This document shows positions 1 to 5,499 of a DNA stretch of 13,017 nucleotides, piece by piece (within the stretch, counting starts at the first letter, position 1; the number at the start of each line of letters is the position of its first letter). The stretch is from JARDZI01 sp041639705 (GTDB lineage Bacteria; Bacillota; Clostridia; Clostridiales; Caloramatoraceae): assembly GCA_041639705.1 (NCBI GenBank), contig JBEQBT010000076.1, forward strand, positions 1 to 13,017, read 5' to 3'. The position numbers and the translations under genes are program-made. The notes under the pieces were generated by a model. The model was not told the origin of the DNA, did no database searches, and saw nothing but the letters and a program-made list of their open reading frames with translations.

Positions 1-354
1 CATGATTTATATAGAGATTTTACTTATATTGATGATATCATTGAGGGAGTTGAAAGACTTATTAACTGCACTCCTGCAGGAGATGAACCAAGCAAAATTT
101 ATAACATTGGCAACAATAGACCTGAAAAGCTGATGAAATTTATAGAAGCTCTGGAGATGGCATTAAGCAAAGCTGCAGGAATAGAAATAGTATTTGATAA
201 GATATTTGAGCCATTGAAGCCAGGAGATGTTCCTTCAACCTATGCTTCAACGGATAGACTGCTGGAAGTAGTAGGATTTAAGCCTTCCACAAGTATTGAG
301 GAAGGACTTCAGAGGTTTGCAGATTGGTATGTGGAGTATTATGGAGTGAAATAA
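1..354 (+). CDS. NAD-dependent nucleotide-sugar epimerase, C-terminal part (probable UDP-glucuronate 4-epimerase)
   Basis: This is a 5'-truncated gene: frame 1 is open from the first base and gives 117 residues before TAA at 352-354. An internal ATG at 133 is not the real start, because conserved sequence lies upstream of it. The visible part is the C-terminal substrate-binding region of an extended short-chain dehydrogenase. It holds RDFTYIDDIIEGV (residues 5-17 of the fragment), YNIGN (about 37-41), PGDVPSTYAS and the closing GFKPSTSIEEGL...WYVEYY block. This set is typical of CapI/LspL-like enzymes that interconvert UDP-glucuronate and UDP-galacturonate in the cytoplasm for surface polysaccharides. 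A UDP-glucose 4-epimerase or dTDP-glucose dehydratase relative cannot be fully excluded because the Rossmann domain and the YxxxK site lie outside the window. The family call is firm and the substrate is likely. Confidence 0.88.
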   Translation, partial: HDLYRDFTYIDDIIEGVERLINCTPAGDEPSKIYNIGNNRPEKLMKFIEALEMALSKAAGIEIVFDKIFEPLKPGDVPSTYASTDRLLEVVGFKPSTSIEEGLQRFADWYVEYYGVK

Positions 355-376
355 ATAAACTGTAATATATTAATTA

Positions 377-403
377 TTGAAAAACAATATAATATGATAT
401 AAT
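377..403 (+). promoter_or_regulatory. Possible promoter of the DUF4258/zinc-finger pair
   Basis: TTGAAA (377-382) is followed by TATAAT (398-403) with a short 15-bp spacer (16 if the -35 is read one base earlier). The region is so AT-rich that TATAAT also occurs at 388-393 and 411-416, so the exact -10 is uncertain. It lies 33 bp before the first gene of the pair. Confidence 0.4.
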
Positions 404-436
404 ATATGTATATAATTGTAAAGGGGAAGAATAAAC

Positions 437-757
437 ATGAGTTTTGCTATTGACACGATAAAAGAACTTATTAAACTTGATAAAATACAATGGCGTGGAC
501 ATGTTCTTATAAGAATGCAACAAAGGAGAATTAAAATAAATGATGTAATTTCCTGTATTAAAGGTGGTGAAATAATAGAATACTATGAAAGAGATTATCC
601 TTTTCCAAGTTGTTTGATTTTAGGATTTACAGATAATTATAGTGGACTTCATGTGGTATGTGCAGTAGGTGAAGGTTATTTATGGATGATAACAACATAT
701 TATCCAGATGAAGATCAATGGTATGAAGATTTGAGAACAAGGAGGGAACATATATGA
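437..757 (+). CDS. DUF4258 domain protein, probable toxin of a type II toxin-antitoxin pair
   Basis: The product is a 106-residue cytosolic protein with no signal peptide or membrane segment. Its pattern resembles DUF4258: an N-terminal helix with WRGHVLIRMQQRRI (about 19-32), then INDVISCIKGGEIIEYYERDYPFPSCLILGF (about 34-64), and a final aromatic strand with VCAVGEGYLWMITTYYPDEDQW. Such proteins are small, compact and often found next to YgiT-type zinc-finger genes, where they are predicted toxins; the biochemical activity is not known to me. The start is ATG 437 with AGGGGA about 10 bp upstream. The stop overlaps the next start in ATGA (754-757), so the two genes are translationally coupled. 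The order of toxin first and zinc-finger protein second matches mqsRA-like modules. The toxin role is inferred from family and context. Confidence 0.75.
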   Translation: MSFAIDTIKELIKLDKIQWRGHVLIRMQQRRIKINDVISCIKGGEIIEYYERDYPFPSCLILGFTDNYSGLHVVCAVGEGYLWMITTYYPDEDQWYEDLRTRREHI

Positions 758-984
758 AGTGTGTTTTATGTGAAGCAAATTTAATTAAAGGCAATGTAAA
801 TCACATTGTAGATTTTGAAGGACATATTATTATAATTAAAGGAGTACCAGCCAACATTTGCAAACAATGTGGTGAATATTTTATTGAAAATGATGTGGCG
901 CTAAAGCTGGAAAAAATAATTGAGGAAGCTAAAAAAAATAAAGCTGAAATATTTGTTATAAATTATTCGGAAATGGCAGCATAA
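754..984 (+). CDS. YgiT-type zinc-finger protein, probable antitoxin partner
   Basis: The product is a 76-residue protein with two CxxC knuckles, C3/C6 and C36/C39, separated by a beta-rich stretch (HIVDFEGHIIIIKGVPANICKQC). This is the YgiT/MqsA N-terminal zinc-binding module. The remainder (about 44-65) is a charged helix ending in a short tail. It lacks the C-terminal helix-turn-helix found in full MqsA, so it may neutralise its partner without binding the operator itself. The start ATG overlaps the upstream stop, with GGAGGG at 741-746 as ribosome site. Translation ends 7 bp before the first predicted RNA stem. The antitoxin role is inferred from pairing with the DUF4258 gene. Confidence 0.75.
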   Translation: MKCVLCEANLIKGNVNHIVDFEGHIIIIKGVPANICKQCGEYFIENDVALKLEKIIEEAKKNKAEIFVINYSEMAA

Positions 985-990
985 TAGAAA

Positions 991-1077
991 GCTCGAGTCT
1001 TTACGGGTACTGAGCAGAAACTCTTTGGCGATATTAGGAAATTGTAACAATTACAAAATGCGAATCCTTAAGCAAAG
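991..1077 (+). ncRNA. Possible folded RNA segment of unknown class
   Basis: Two stem-loops can be drawn. The first is GCTC-(G)-AGT (991-998) with ACTGAGC (1009-1015). The second is a compound stem with CTTTG (1023-1027) pairing CAAAG (1073-1077), AGGA (1036-1039) pairing TCCT (1065-1068), and an apical TTGTAA/TTACAA hairpin (1042-1047 / 1051-1056). A strong terminator follows within 10 bp. I compared it from memory with c-di-GMP, glycine, SAM, purine, lysine and T-box consensus elements and none fits. It could be a small RNA, the structured 3' end of the upstream transcript, or the remnant end of a mobile element. Confidence 0.35.
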
Positions 1078-1083
1078 CACATA

Positions 1084-1128
1084 AAAATCCAGAGGTTCAA
1101 AAATAGAACTTCTGGATTTTTTATTTTT
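1084..1128 (+). terminator. Rho-independent terminator
   Basis: A 15-bp stem pairs 1084-1098 (AAAATCCAGAGGTTC) with 1106-1120 (GAACTTCTGGATTTT), with a single G-U pair and a 7-nt loop. The T tract runs to 1128 (TTTTTTATTTTT). It probably ends the toxin-antitoxin transcript and any RNA from 991-1077. The A-rich left flank would also make it work moderately on the minus strand. Confidence 0.88.
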
Positions 1129-1216
1129 GTATGTGTCCTCCATTTGGTTGGTTATTATTTTAATTCTAGATTTAAATAGGTTTTACTGATAAGAATTGCT
1201 GGTATGGTGGGGGTAG

Positions 1217-1302
1217 GTTCTAAGATCCTTCGCTACGCTCAGGATGACAGACGTGCTGCACAATCCAGAATGACACGGGGGGGTTAGAACTCTGGATGAC
1301 AA
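1217..1302. repeat. Interspersed-repeat-like palindromic element
   Basis: This non-coding stretch is richer in G+C than its surroundings. It contains the imperfect hairpin ATCCT-TCGCTACGCTC-AGGAT (1225-1245) followed by GACA. An AGGATGACA-like motif recurs three times, at 1241-1249, 1266-1275 (AGAATGACAC) and 1292-1301 (CTGGATGACA). Two further inverted pairs are nested around it: GTTCTAA (1217-1223) with TTAGAAC (1283-1289), and ATCCAGA (1263-1269) with TCTGGAT (1291-1297). The core resembles a short sequence I recall as dispersed between genes in many bacterial genomes (CCTTCGCT-xCGCTCAGGATGACA). No open frame or transposase accompanies it. Confidence 0.55.
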
Positions 1303-1314
1303 GTCTGTTTGTGG

Positions 1315-1397
1315 CATAATTAAATGGGACAAAGTTGATTTTCGCAATTGCATATGTTGCTATTTAATTATGTAATAGAAACATATGCAAGTTTTTT
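1315..1397 (+). promoter_or_regulatory. Interlocking inverted repeats upstream of the sigma factor gene, with a possible promoter
   Basis: CATAATTAAAT (1315-1325) is perfectly complementary to ATTTAATTATG (1362-1372). TTGCATATGTT (1348-1358) is perfectly complementary to AACATATGCAA (1380-1390), which is followed by GTTTTTT. The two stems cross each other, so RNA could form a pseudoknot or switch between a terminator (1348-1397) and an alternative fold. A promoter reading of the same bases is also possible: TTGCAT (1348-1353), a 17-bp spacer and TGTAAT (1371-1376). The two readings have opposite meanings for sigma gene expression, and I cannot choose between them. Confidence 0.45.
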
Positions 1398-1472
1398 CGT
1401 TCTGAATGTGAGCAGCCATGTTCATATTCTGATTTTTATTTTTCATCCAGATTCCTTTATTATTTACTCATA

Positions 1473-1482
1473 GCACCGGTGC
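1473..1482. promoter_or_regulatory. Perfect palindrome next to the sigma factor ribosome site
   Basis: GCACCGGTGC is a loop-less 10-bp dyad in an otherwise AT-rich leader, ending 9 bp before AGGAG (1492-1496). Without a loop it is more like a protein-binding site than an RNA hairpin. No binding protein can be named from the sequence. Confidence 0.35.
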
Positions 1483-1504
1483 AAATAAATTAGGAGTGTG
1501 TGTT

Positions 1505-2083
1505 ATGAGTAAGAGCATGAAGGAAATGGTTATAATGGCAAGGAAATATGAAGAGGCTGAGGTTGAGATCCTAAAGAATTTTGAACCCTTGATGAAAAAG
1601 TGCATAAGGATCTATGTAAAGGATTATTCATATTTTGAGGATGCAATGCAGGAGGCAAGATTTACTGTGCTTCAGTGCATTAATAGGTATGATATTAATT
1701 CTCCTATTCCATTTGAAGGATATGTGCAAAGGGGAGTTATATACTCTATAAGGGATTTTGCTTATAGGATTAAATCCTGTGTAAGCCTTGATGATGAGAT
1801 AAATGAAGATGGTGGTACTCTTCATGATATTTTAGAAGGTGACCAGGATATTGAAGGGGAGAAAATCTACAGAGAGGAATTAATGGAGCTTAGGAGAGCG
1901 TTTGAAAGGCTTCCGGAAAATTATAAGAATATTATTCAGAAGTTTTACTTTGAGAAAATGAGTTTAAGGGAGATATGCAGCAATAGAAGATGTCATTATA
2001 TGACTGTTGTTAAGTTGAAGGAGAGGGCTATTAAAAGTTTGAGGGAGCAATTGGAATGTATACTGCCAAATTTTGATAAATAA
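1505..2083 (+). CDS. RNA polymerase sigma-70 family factor, small alternative type
   Basis: The product is a 192-residue cytosolic protein that would direct core RNA polymerase to a special set of promoters. Region 2 lies at about 20-88 (FEDAMQEARFTVLQCINRYD, then FEGYVQRGVIYSIRDF, where region 2.4 would read the -10). Region 4 lies at about 128-182 (LPENYKNIIQKFYFEKMSLREI, then MTVVKLKERAIKSLREQL, a helix-turn-helix for the -35). There is no region 1.1 and no clear region 3. The acidic linker (SLDDEINEDGG...LEGDQDIEGE, 94-119) joins the two. A frame-matched GTG at 1496 overlaps the Shine-Dalgarno AGGAG (1492-1496), so ATG 1505, 8 bp after it, is the better start. The size resembles the clostridial TcdR/BotR/UviA group and phage-type sigma factors. 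No anti-sigma gene is adjacent, and the target genes are unknown. Confidence 0.85.
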   Translation: MSKSMKEMVIMARKYEEAEVEILKNFEPLMKKCIRIYVKDYSYFEDAMQEARFTVLQCINRYDINSPIPFEGYVQRGVIYSIRDFAYRIKSCVSLDDEINEDGGTLHDILEGDQDIEGEKIYREELMELRRAFERLPENYKNIIQKFYFEKMSLREICSNRRCHYMTVVKLKERAIKSLREQLECILPNFDK

Positions 2084-2149
2084 GTAAGGCTAATGACATA
2101 TTATTTGTTGTTTAGCTTTAAAGTGTCGGAATATGGTTTAAGTGAAGTC

Positions 2150-2179
2150 TTGTCATGGGAAATTGTATAGGAGTATAAT
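2150..2179 (+). promoter_or_regulatory. Sigma-A-type promoter for galU
   Basis: TTGTCA (2150-2155) and a perfect TATAAT (2174-2179) are separated by 18 bp. Transcription would start near 2186, which gives galU an untranslated leader of about 180 bases. It is the best promoter match in the window. Confidence 0.72.
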
Positions 2180-2212
2180 ATTGATATGACGAAAAATGGG
2201 ATAGGGATTTTT

Positions 2213-2275
2213 AATGGGGTATTTTAATTTAACCGATAATACCCTGTCGATGTGGGCATCGACCACTACAGGTAT
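2213..2275 (+). promoter_or_regulatory. galU leader with two competing hairpins
   Basis: Hairpin A pairs GGGTATT (2217-2223) with AATACCC (2238-2244). Hairpin B pairs GTCGATG (2246-2252) with CATCGAC (2257-2263) around a TGGG loop and can be extended by ATACC (2239-2243) with GGTAT (2271-2275). The extension uses the same bases as the right arm of A, so the full forms exclude each other. No T tract follows, so a simple terminator is not indicated. It could be a cis-regulatory RNA or protein-binding leader, and I do not recognise a riboswitch class. Confidence 0.4.
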
Positions 2276-2365
2276 ATAGAAATAGGTATATAAAGACAGG
2301 TGTATCAAAATTTTTGTTAATTAGAGAATGAAGATAAGTTGATATGAATAAAGGAGGACTTACAC

Positions 2366-3277
2366 ATGAAGGTTAGAAAGGCGATTATTCCTGCTGCAGG
2401 ACTGGGGACTAGATTCTTACCTGCAACAAAGGCTCAGCCAAAGGAGATGCTTCCTATTGTAGATAAGCCGACAATTCAATATATTATTGAGGAAGCTGTG
2501 GCGTCAGGAATAGAGGAAATACTCATAATAACCGGCAGAAATAAGAGGGCTATAGAGGATCATTTTGATAAATCTGTTGAACTAGAGCTGGAGTTAAAGT
2601 CAAAACATAAGGATGATTTGTTAAAGATTGTGGAAGATATATCTAATATGGCTCAAATTCATTATATAAGGCAGAAGGAACCTAAGGGACTTGGACATGC
2701 AATTCACTGTGCAAAGACATTTGTTGGGGATGAGCCATTTGCTGTTATGCTTGGGGATGACGTGGTAGACAATGATGTGCCATGTCTAAAGCAAATGATA
2801 GATGTGTTTAATGAGTACAAAACCACTGTACTTGGGGTTCAAGCTGTTCCAAAGAATGATGTTAGCAAGTATGGAATTGTAAAGGGTAAGTTTATTGAAG
2901 AAGGAGTTTATAAGGTTAAGGATTTGGTTGAAAAGCCAGATGTGGATAAGGCTCCAAGTAATATAGCAATCCTTGGAAGGTATATAATTACTCCTAAGAT
3001 ATTTGAAATACTTGAGCATACTAAGCCAGGAAAGGGTGGAGAGATTCAGCTAACGGATGCACTTAAGGAGCTTTTAAGTATAGAAGCTATGTATGCCTAC
3101 ACTTTTAAAGGGAAAAGATATGATGTAGGGGATAAGCTTGGATTTTTACAAGCAACAGTTGAGTTTGCATTAAAAAGAGATGATTTAAAGGATGAATTTT
3201 TAGAATATTTGAAGAACACAATAAATAATGATAAATTAATAAGTGCTAGTAAGGATGAGACAGCCGCTACAAAATAG
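2366..3277 (+). CDS. galU: UTP-glucose-1-phosphate uridylyltransferase
   Basis: The enzyme makes UDP-glucose and pyrophosphate from UTP and glucose-1-phosphate in the cytoplasm. UDP-glucose feeds cell-wall polysaccharide, glycolipid and UDP-glucuronate synthesis. The 303-residue length is normal for bacterial GalU. The nucleotide-binding start is intact (AAGLGTRFLPATKAQPKEMLP, 10-30, with G12-x-G14-T-R16 and K26), as are GLGHA (108-112), LGDD (129-132), LVEKP (about 188-192) and GGEIQLTDAL (about 225-234). ATG 2366 is preceded by AAGGAGG (2351-2357), an excellent ribosome site. The next gene, a phosphoglucomutase 25 bp downstream, supplies its substrate, so the pair forms a short pathway operon. 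The last codons and the stop lie inside a terminator hairpin. The call is very secure. Confidence 0.97.
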   Translation: MKVRKAIIPAAGLGTRFLPATKAQPKEMLPIVDKPTIQYIIEEAVASGIEEILIITGRNKRAIEDHFDKSVELELELKSKHKDDLLKIVEDISNMAQIHYIRQKEPKGLGHAIHCAKTFVGDEPFAVMLGDDVVDNDVPCLKQMIDVFNEYKTTVLGVQAVPKNDVSKYGIVKGKFIEEGVYKVKDLVEKPDVDKAPSNIAILGRYIITPKIFEILEHTKPGKGGEIQLTDALKELLSIEAMYAYTFKGKRYDVGDKLGFLQATVEFALKRDDLKDEFLEYLKNTINNDKLISASKDETAATK

Positions 3278-3287
3278 CGGCTTTTTT
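3262..3287 (+). terminator. Intrinsic terminator overlapping the galU stop codon
   Basis: AGCCGCTA (3262-3269) pairs perfectly with TAGCGGCT (3275-3282) around CAAAA, followed by TTTTT to 3287. The TAG stop of galU (3275-3277) starts the right arm, and the ribosome site of the next gene (GGAGGG, 3291-3296) follows immediately. A ribosome terminating on galU would cover the stem, so translation could favour read-through into the mutase gene. Confidence 0.85.
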
Positions 3288-3302
3288 ATAGGAGGGAATT
3301 TT

Positions 3303-5003
3303 ATGGATTATAAAAAAACGTATGAGAGATGGTTATCCTTTGATGAGGATACAAAGGGTGAATTAACTGGGCTTGATGATAAGGAGATTGAAGACAGATT
3401 CTATAGGGAGCTTGAGTTTGGAACAGGTGGACTCAGAGGAGTCATTGGGGCTGGGACAAATAGAATGAATGCATATACTGTTAGAAAAGCAACTCAAGGA
3501 CTTGCAAGTTATATATTAAAGCAGGGGATTGAACATCCATCAGTTGCAATTGCATTTGATTCTAGAAGGTTTTCAGATGCTTATGCAAGGGAGGCTGCAT
3601 TAGTACTTAATGCAAATGGAATCAAGACATATACATATGAGACCCTAAAGCCAACACCTATGCTTTCATATGCAGTAAGAAGCCTAAAGGCAACTGCTGG
3701 AATTGTAATAACTGCAAGCCATAACCCAAAGGAATATAATGGGTATAAGGTGTACTGGAGTGATGGAGGGCAGGTTACTGAAGAGCATGCAGAGGGAATA
3801 CTTAAGGAAATAACATCAATTGATTATAAGGATATTAAAACAATGAAATTTGATGATGCAGTACTTAATGAACTTAATAAATATGTACCATCATATATTG
3901 AGAATGATTATGTACAGCTTGTATGTGATTTAGCTATAAATACTGAAGTTATTAATGAAATGTCTGATGAACTTAAAATTATATATACTCCAATACATGG
4001 AACTGGCAATCTTCCAGTAAGACTTGTATTAAAAGAATTAGGATTTAAAAATGTATCTGTGGTTCCAGAACAAGAAATGCCAGATATGAACTTCAGCACA
4101 GTAAAATATCCAAATCCTGAGGAACCTGAGGTTTTTAAAATTGCAATTAAGATGGCAGGTGAAAATGGAGCTGATTTAATAATTGGAACGGATCCTGATT
4201 GTGACAGGGTTGGTGTTGTTGTAAAAAACAATGAGGGTAATTATGTAGTTCTTACTGGAAACCAGGTAGGTGCTCTTCTTACTAATTATATGTTGAGTCA
4301 GTTAAAAAGAACCTTTAAGCTGCCTGAAGGCTCTGTTGTTGTAAAGACTATTGTTACTACAGAACTCGCAGGTCGGATATGTGAGGATTTTAAGGTAGAA
4401 CTTATTAATGTTTTAACTGGGTTTAAATATATTGGAGAAAAGATAAAGGAATTTGAGGGAACAAGTAAGAACTTTATTATTGGCTTTGAAGAGAGCTTTG
4501 GATATCTTGCAGGAACATTTGTCAGGGATAAGGATGCTGTAATTGCATCAGCTCTAATTTGTGAAATGGCAGCTTTTTATAAGTCAAGGGGAATGTCACT
4601 ATATGATGGCATAATAGAGATATATGAAAAGTATGGATATTATGCAGAAGGTCTTTCCTCCATTACCCTTAAGGGCATAGAGGGCAGTCAGAGGATAAAT
4701 GAAATTATGGAGGGACTTAGAAGCAGCACTCCAGTTTCTGTTGCAGGATATAAGGTTGTTAAGGTATGTGATTATTTTAGAAAAATAGAATCTAATGTTT
4801 TGACTGGGGAAAAAAGTGTTATTGAGCTGCCAAAGTCAAACGTTATCCAATTGTTCCTAGAGGATGGAGGAATAGTAACTGCAAGACCTTCAGGAACAGA
4901 GCCTAAGATTAAATTCTATTTTGCTGCAGTTGGCAAGGATTTATGTGATGCAAAGGATAGACTTAATAGTATTAAGGATGATGTTTTAGAAATGGTAAAG
5001 TAG
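3303..5003 (+). CDS. pgcA: Phosphoglucomutase / phospho-sugar mutase (alpha-D-phosphohexomutase family)
   Basis: The enzyme interconverts glucose-6-phosphate and glucose-1-phosphate and may also act on mannose phosphates, in the cytoplasm. The 566 residues match the PgcA-type length. All four active-site blocks are present: phosphoserine loop TASHNP (137-142, S139), metal loop DPDCDR (297-302, aspartates 297, 299, 301), sugar-specificity loop GFEESFGY (394-401) and phosphate-binding RPSGTEPK (528-535). The frame is open back to 3243, but ATG 3303 has GGAGGG (3291-3296) 6 bp upstream and begins the conserved MDYKKTYERWL; earlier starts would lie inside galU and the terminator. Its product is the GalU substrate, so the two genes give a glucose-6-phosphate to UDP-glucose route. 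Expression may depend on read-through of the galU terminator. Confidence 0.95.
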   Translation: MDYKKTYERWLSFDEDTKGELTGLDDKEIEDRFYRELEFGTGGLRGVIGAGTNRMNAYTVRKATQGLASYILKQGIEHPSVAIAFDSRRFSDAYAREAALVLNANGIKTYTYETLKPTPMLSYAVRSLKATAGIVITASHNPKEYNGYKVYWSDGGQVTEEHAEGILKEITSIDYKDIKTMKFDDAVLNELNKYVPSYIENDYVQLVCDLAINTEVINEMSDELKIIYTPIHGTGNLPVRLVLKELGFKNVSVVPEQEMPDMNFSTVKYPNPEEPEVFKIAIKMAGENGADLIIGTDPDCDRVGVVVKNNEGNYVVLTGNQVGALLTNYMLSQLKRTFKLPEGSVVVKTIVTTELAGRICEDFKVELINVLTGFKYIGEKIKEFEGTSKNFIIGFEESFGYLAGTFVRDKDAVIASALICEMAAFYKSRGMSLYDGIIEIYEKYGYYAEGLSSITLKGIEGSQRINEIMEGLRSSTPVSVAGYKVVKVCDYFRKIESNVLTGEKSVIELPKSNVIQLFLEDGGIVTARPSGTEPKIKFYFAAVGKDLCDAKDRLNSIKDDVLEMVK

Positions 5004-5017
5004 CAGATAAAATAAAA

Positions 5018-5073
5018 AATACCCCATTTAGAAGACACTTAAATAAAAAATAGTGTAACCTAAATGGGGTATT
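5018..5073. terminator. Shared terminator between convergent pgcA and the minus-strand genes
   Basis: A perfect 14-bp inverted repeat pairs 5018-5031 (AATACCCCATTTAG) with 5060-5073, and an inner ACACT/AGTGT pair (5035-5039 / 5052-5056) continues the stem. On the minus strand it is followed by a TTTTTTATTTT run, so it is a good terminator for the gene at 5087. On the plus strand the right flank (CTTAATGA) lacks a T run, so stopping of pgcA transcripts would be weaker. Confidence 0.82.
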
Positions 5074-5086
5074 CTTAATGAAGACC

Positions 5087-5425
5087 TTATTTAACAGCTT
5101 TTAATTTTACAATATCTGACCAATTGCTAGCTGTAATCAATTCTACGTTACTTAAATCCCTTCTAATCCCTTTAACCTCACCCTTGATTTCTGCAACTTC
5201 AATTTTTAAGTTTTCCTGTTCTGCAGAAATTACATTTGTCTTATGTTCTAAAGTTCTAAGAAGCTGGGTGTGTTCTTCTTGGGTTGATTTTATAGATGAG
5301 ATATCACCTTTCATGGAAGTAATGTCATCCTTCATAGAAGTGACATCACCCTTCATATATGTAATATCGCTTTGTATTGATTTCAAAATTTCAAGAACTT
5401 CTTTATCCATAATTTTCACTACCAT
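5087..5425 (-). CDS. Small heptad-repeat coiled-coil protein, function unknown
   Basis: The product is a 112-residue, soluble, highly charged protein. Residues 20-47 are four consecutive 7-residue units (DITYMKG, DVTSMKD, DITSMKG, DISSIKS), and residues 50-95 continue as predicted helix, so most of it should form a coiled coil. The tail ends in ITASNWSDIVKLKAVK, a kind of ending I associate with short uncharacterised clostridial and bacillar proteins. No catalytic motif is visible. ATG 5425 has no clear ribosome site. An extended -10-like TATAAT lies just upstream, so the first ATG could be nearly leaderless; an internal ATG at 5410 (MDKEVLEILK) is an alternative start. It lies 74 bp downstream of truA on the same strand and ends before a strong terminator. 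A structural or adaptor role is only a guess. Confidence 0.7.
   Translation of the reverse strand: MVVKIMDKEVLEILKSIQSDITYMKGDVTSMKDDITSMKGDISSIKSTQEEHTQLLRTLEHKTNVISAEQENLKIEVAEIKGEVKGIRRDLSNVELITASNWSDIVKLKAVK
5285..5368 (-). repeat. Four tandem 21-bp units encoding heptads
   Basis: Four in-frame 21-bp units in the minus-strand gene encode DITYMKG, DVTSMKD, DITSMKG and DISSIKS. The units are clearly related at base level (GA-T-AT-...-ATGAA-G), which suggests recent tandem duplication. Copy number could vary between strains without breaking the frame. Confidence 0.75.
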
Positions 5426-5499
5426 AGTAATATTATAGCAATGATATAATAATAAATCTATTAGAAATAATTAACAGGGTTCATGTTTTTAGTACAGGT

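Larger units (their letters stand above)
1129..1504. other. Gene-free interval before the sigma factor
   Basis: No coding frame with a ribosome site is visible on either strand in this interval. It contains the repeat-like element (1217-1302), the interlocking inverted repeats (1315-1397) and a 10-bp palindrome (1473-1482). The parts outside these (1129-1216 and 1398-1472) are AT-rich, and I see nothing recognisable in them. Confidence 0.6.

Noticed and set aside
991..1077. c-di-GMP, glycine, SAM or T-box riboswitch
   Set aside because: Short matches such as TACGGGT or GAAACTCTTTGG are present, but the required conserved cores and pairings are not, and no regulated gene follows before the terminator.
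1496..1504. GTG at 1496 as sigma factor start
   Set aside because: It overlaps the ribosome site AGGAG; ATG 1505 has correct spacing.
3243..3302. Earlier start of the phosphoglucomutase
   Set aside because: The extra residues are encoded by the galU end and the terminator, and do not belong to the family; ATG 3303 has the ribosome site.
3908..4231. 107-residue minus-strand open frame
   Set aside because: It is a shadow inside the phosphoglucomutase gene, including its metal-binding loop.
5124..5438. 104-residue plus-strand open frame
   Set aside because: It is the mirror of the heptad-repeat gene; the apparent Ser/Phe/Ile-rich repeats come from reading the 21-bp units backwards, and there is no ribosome site.
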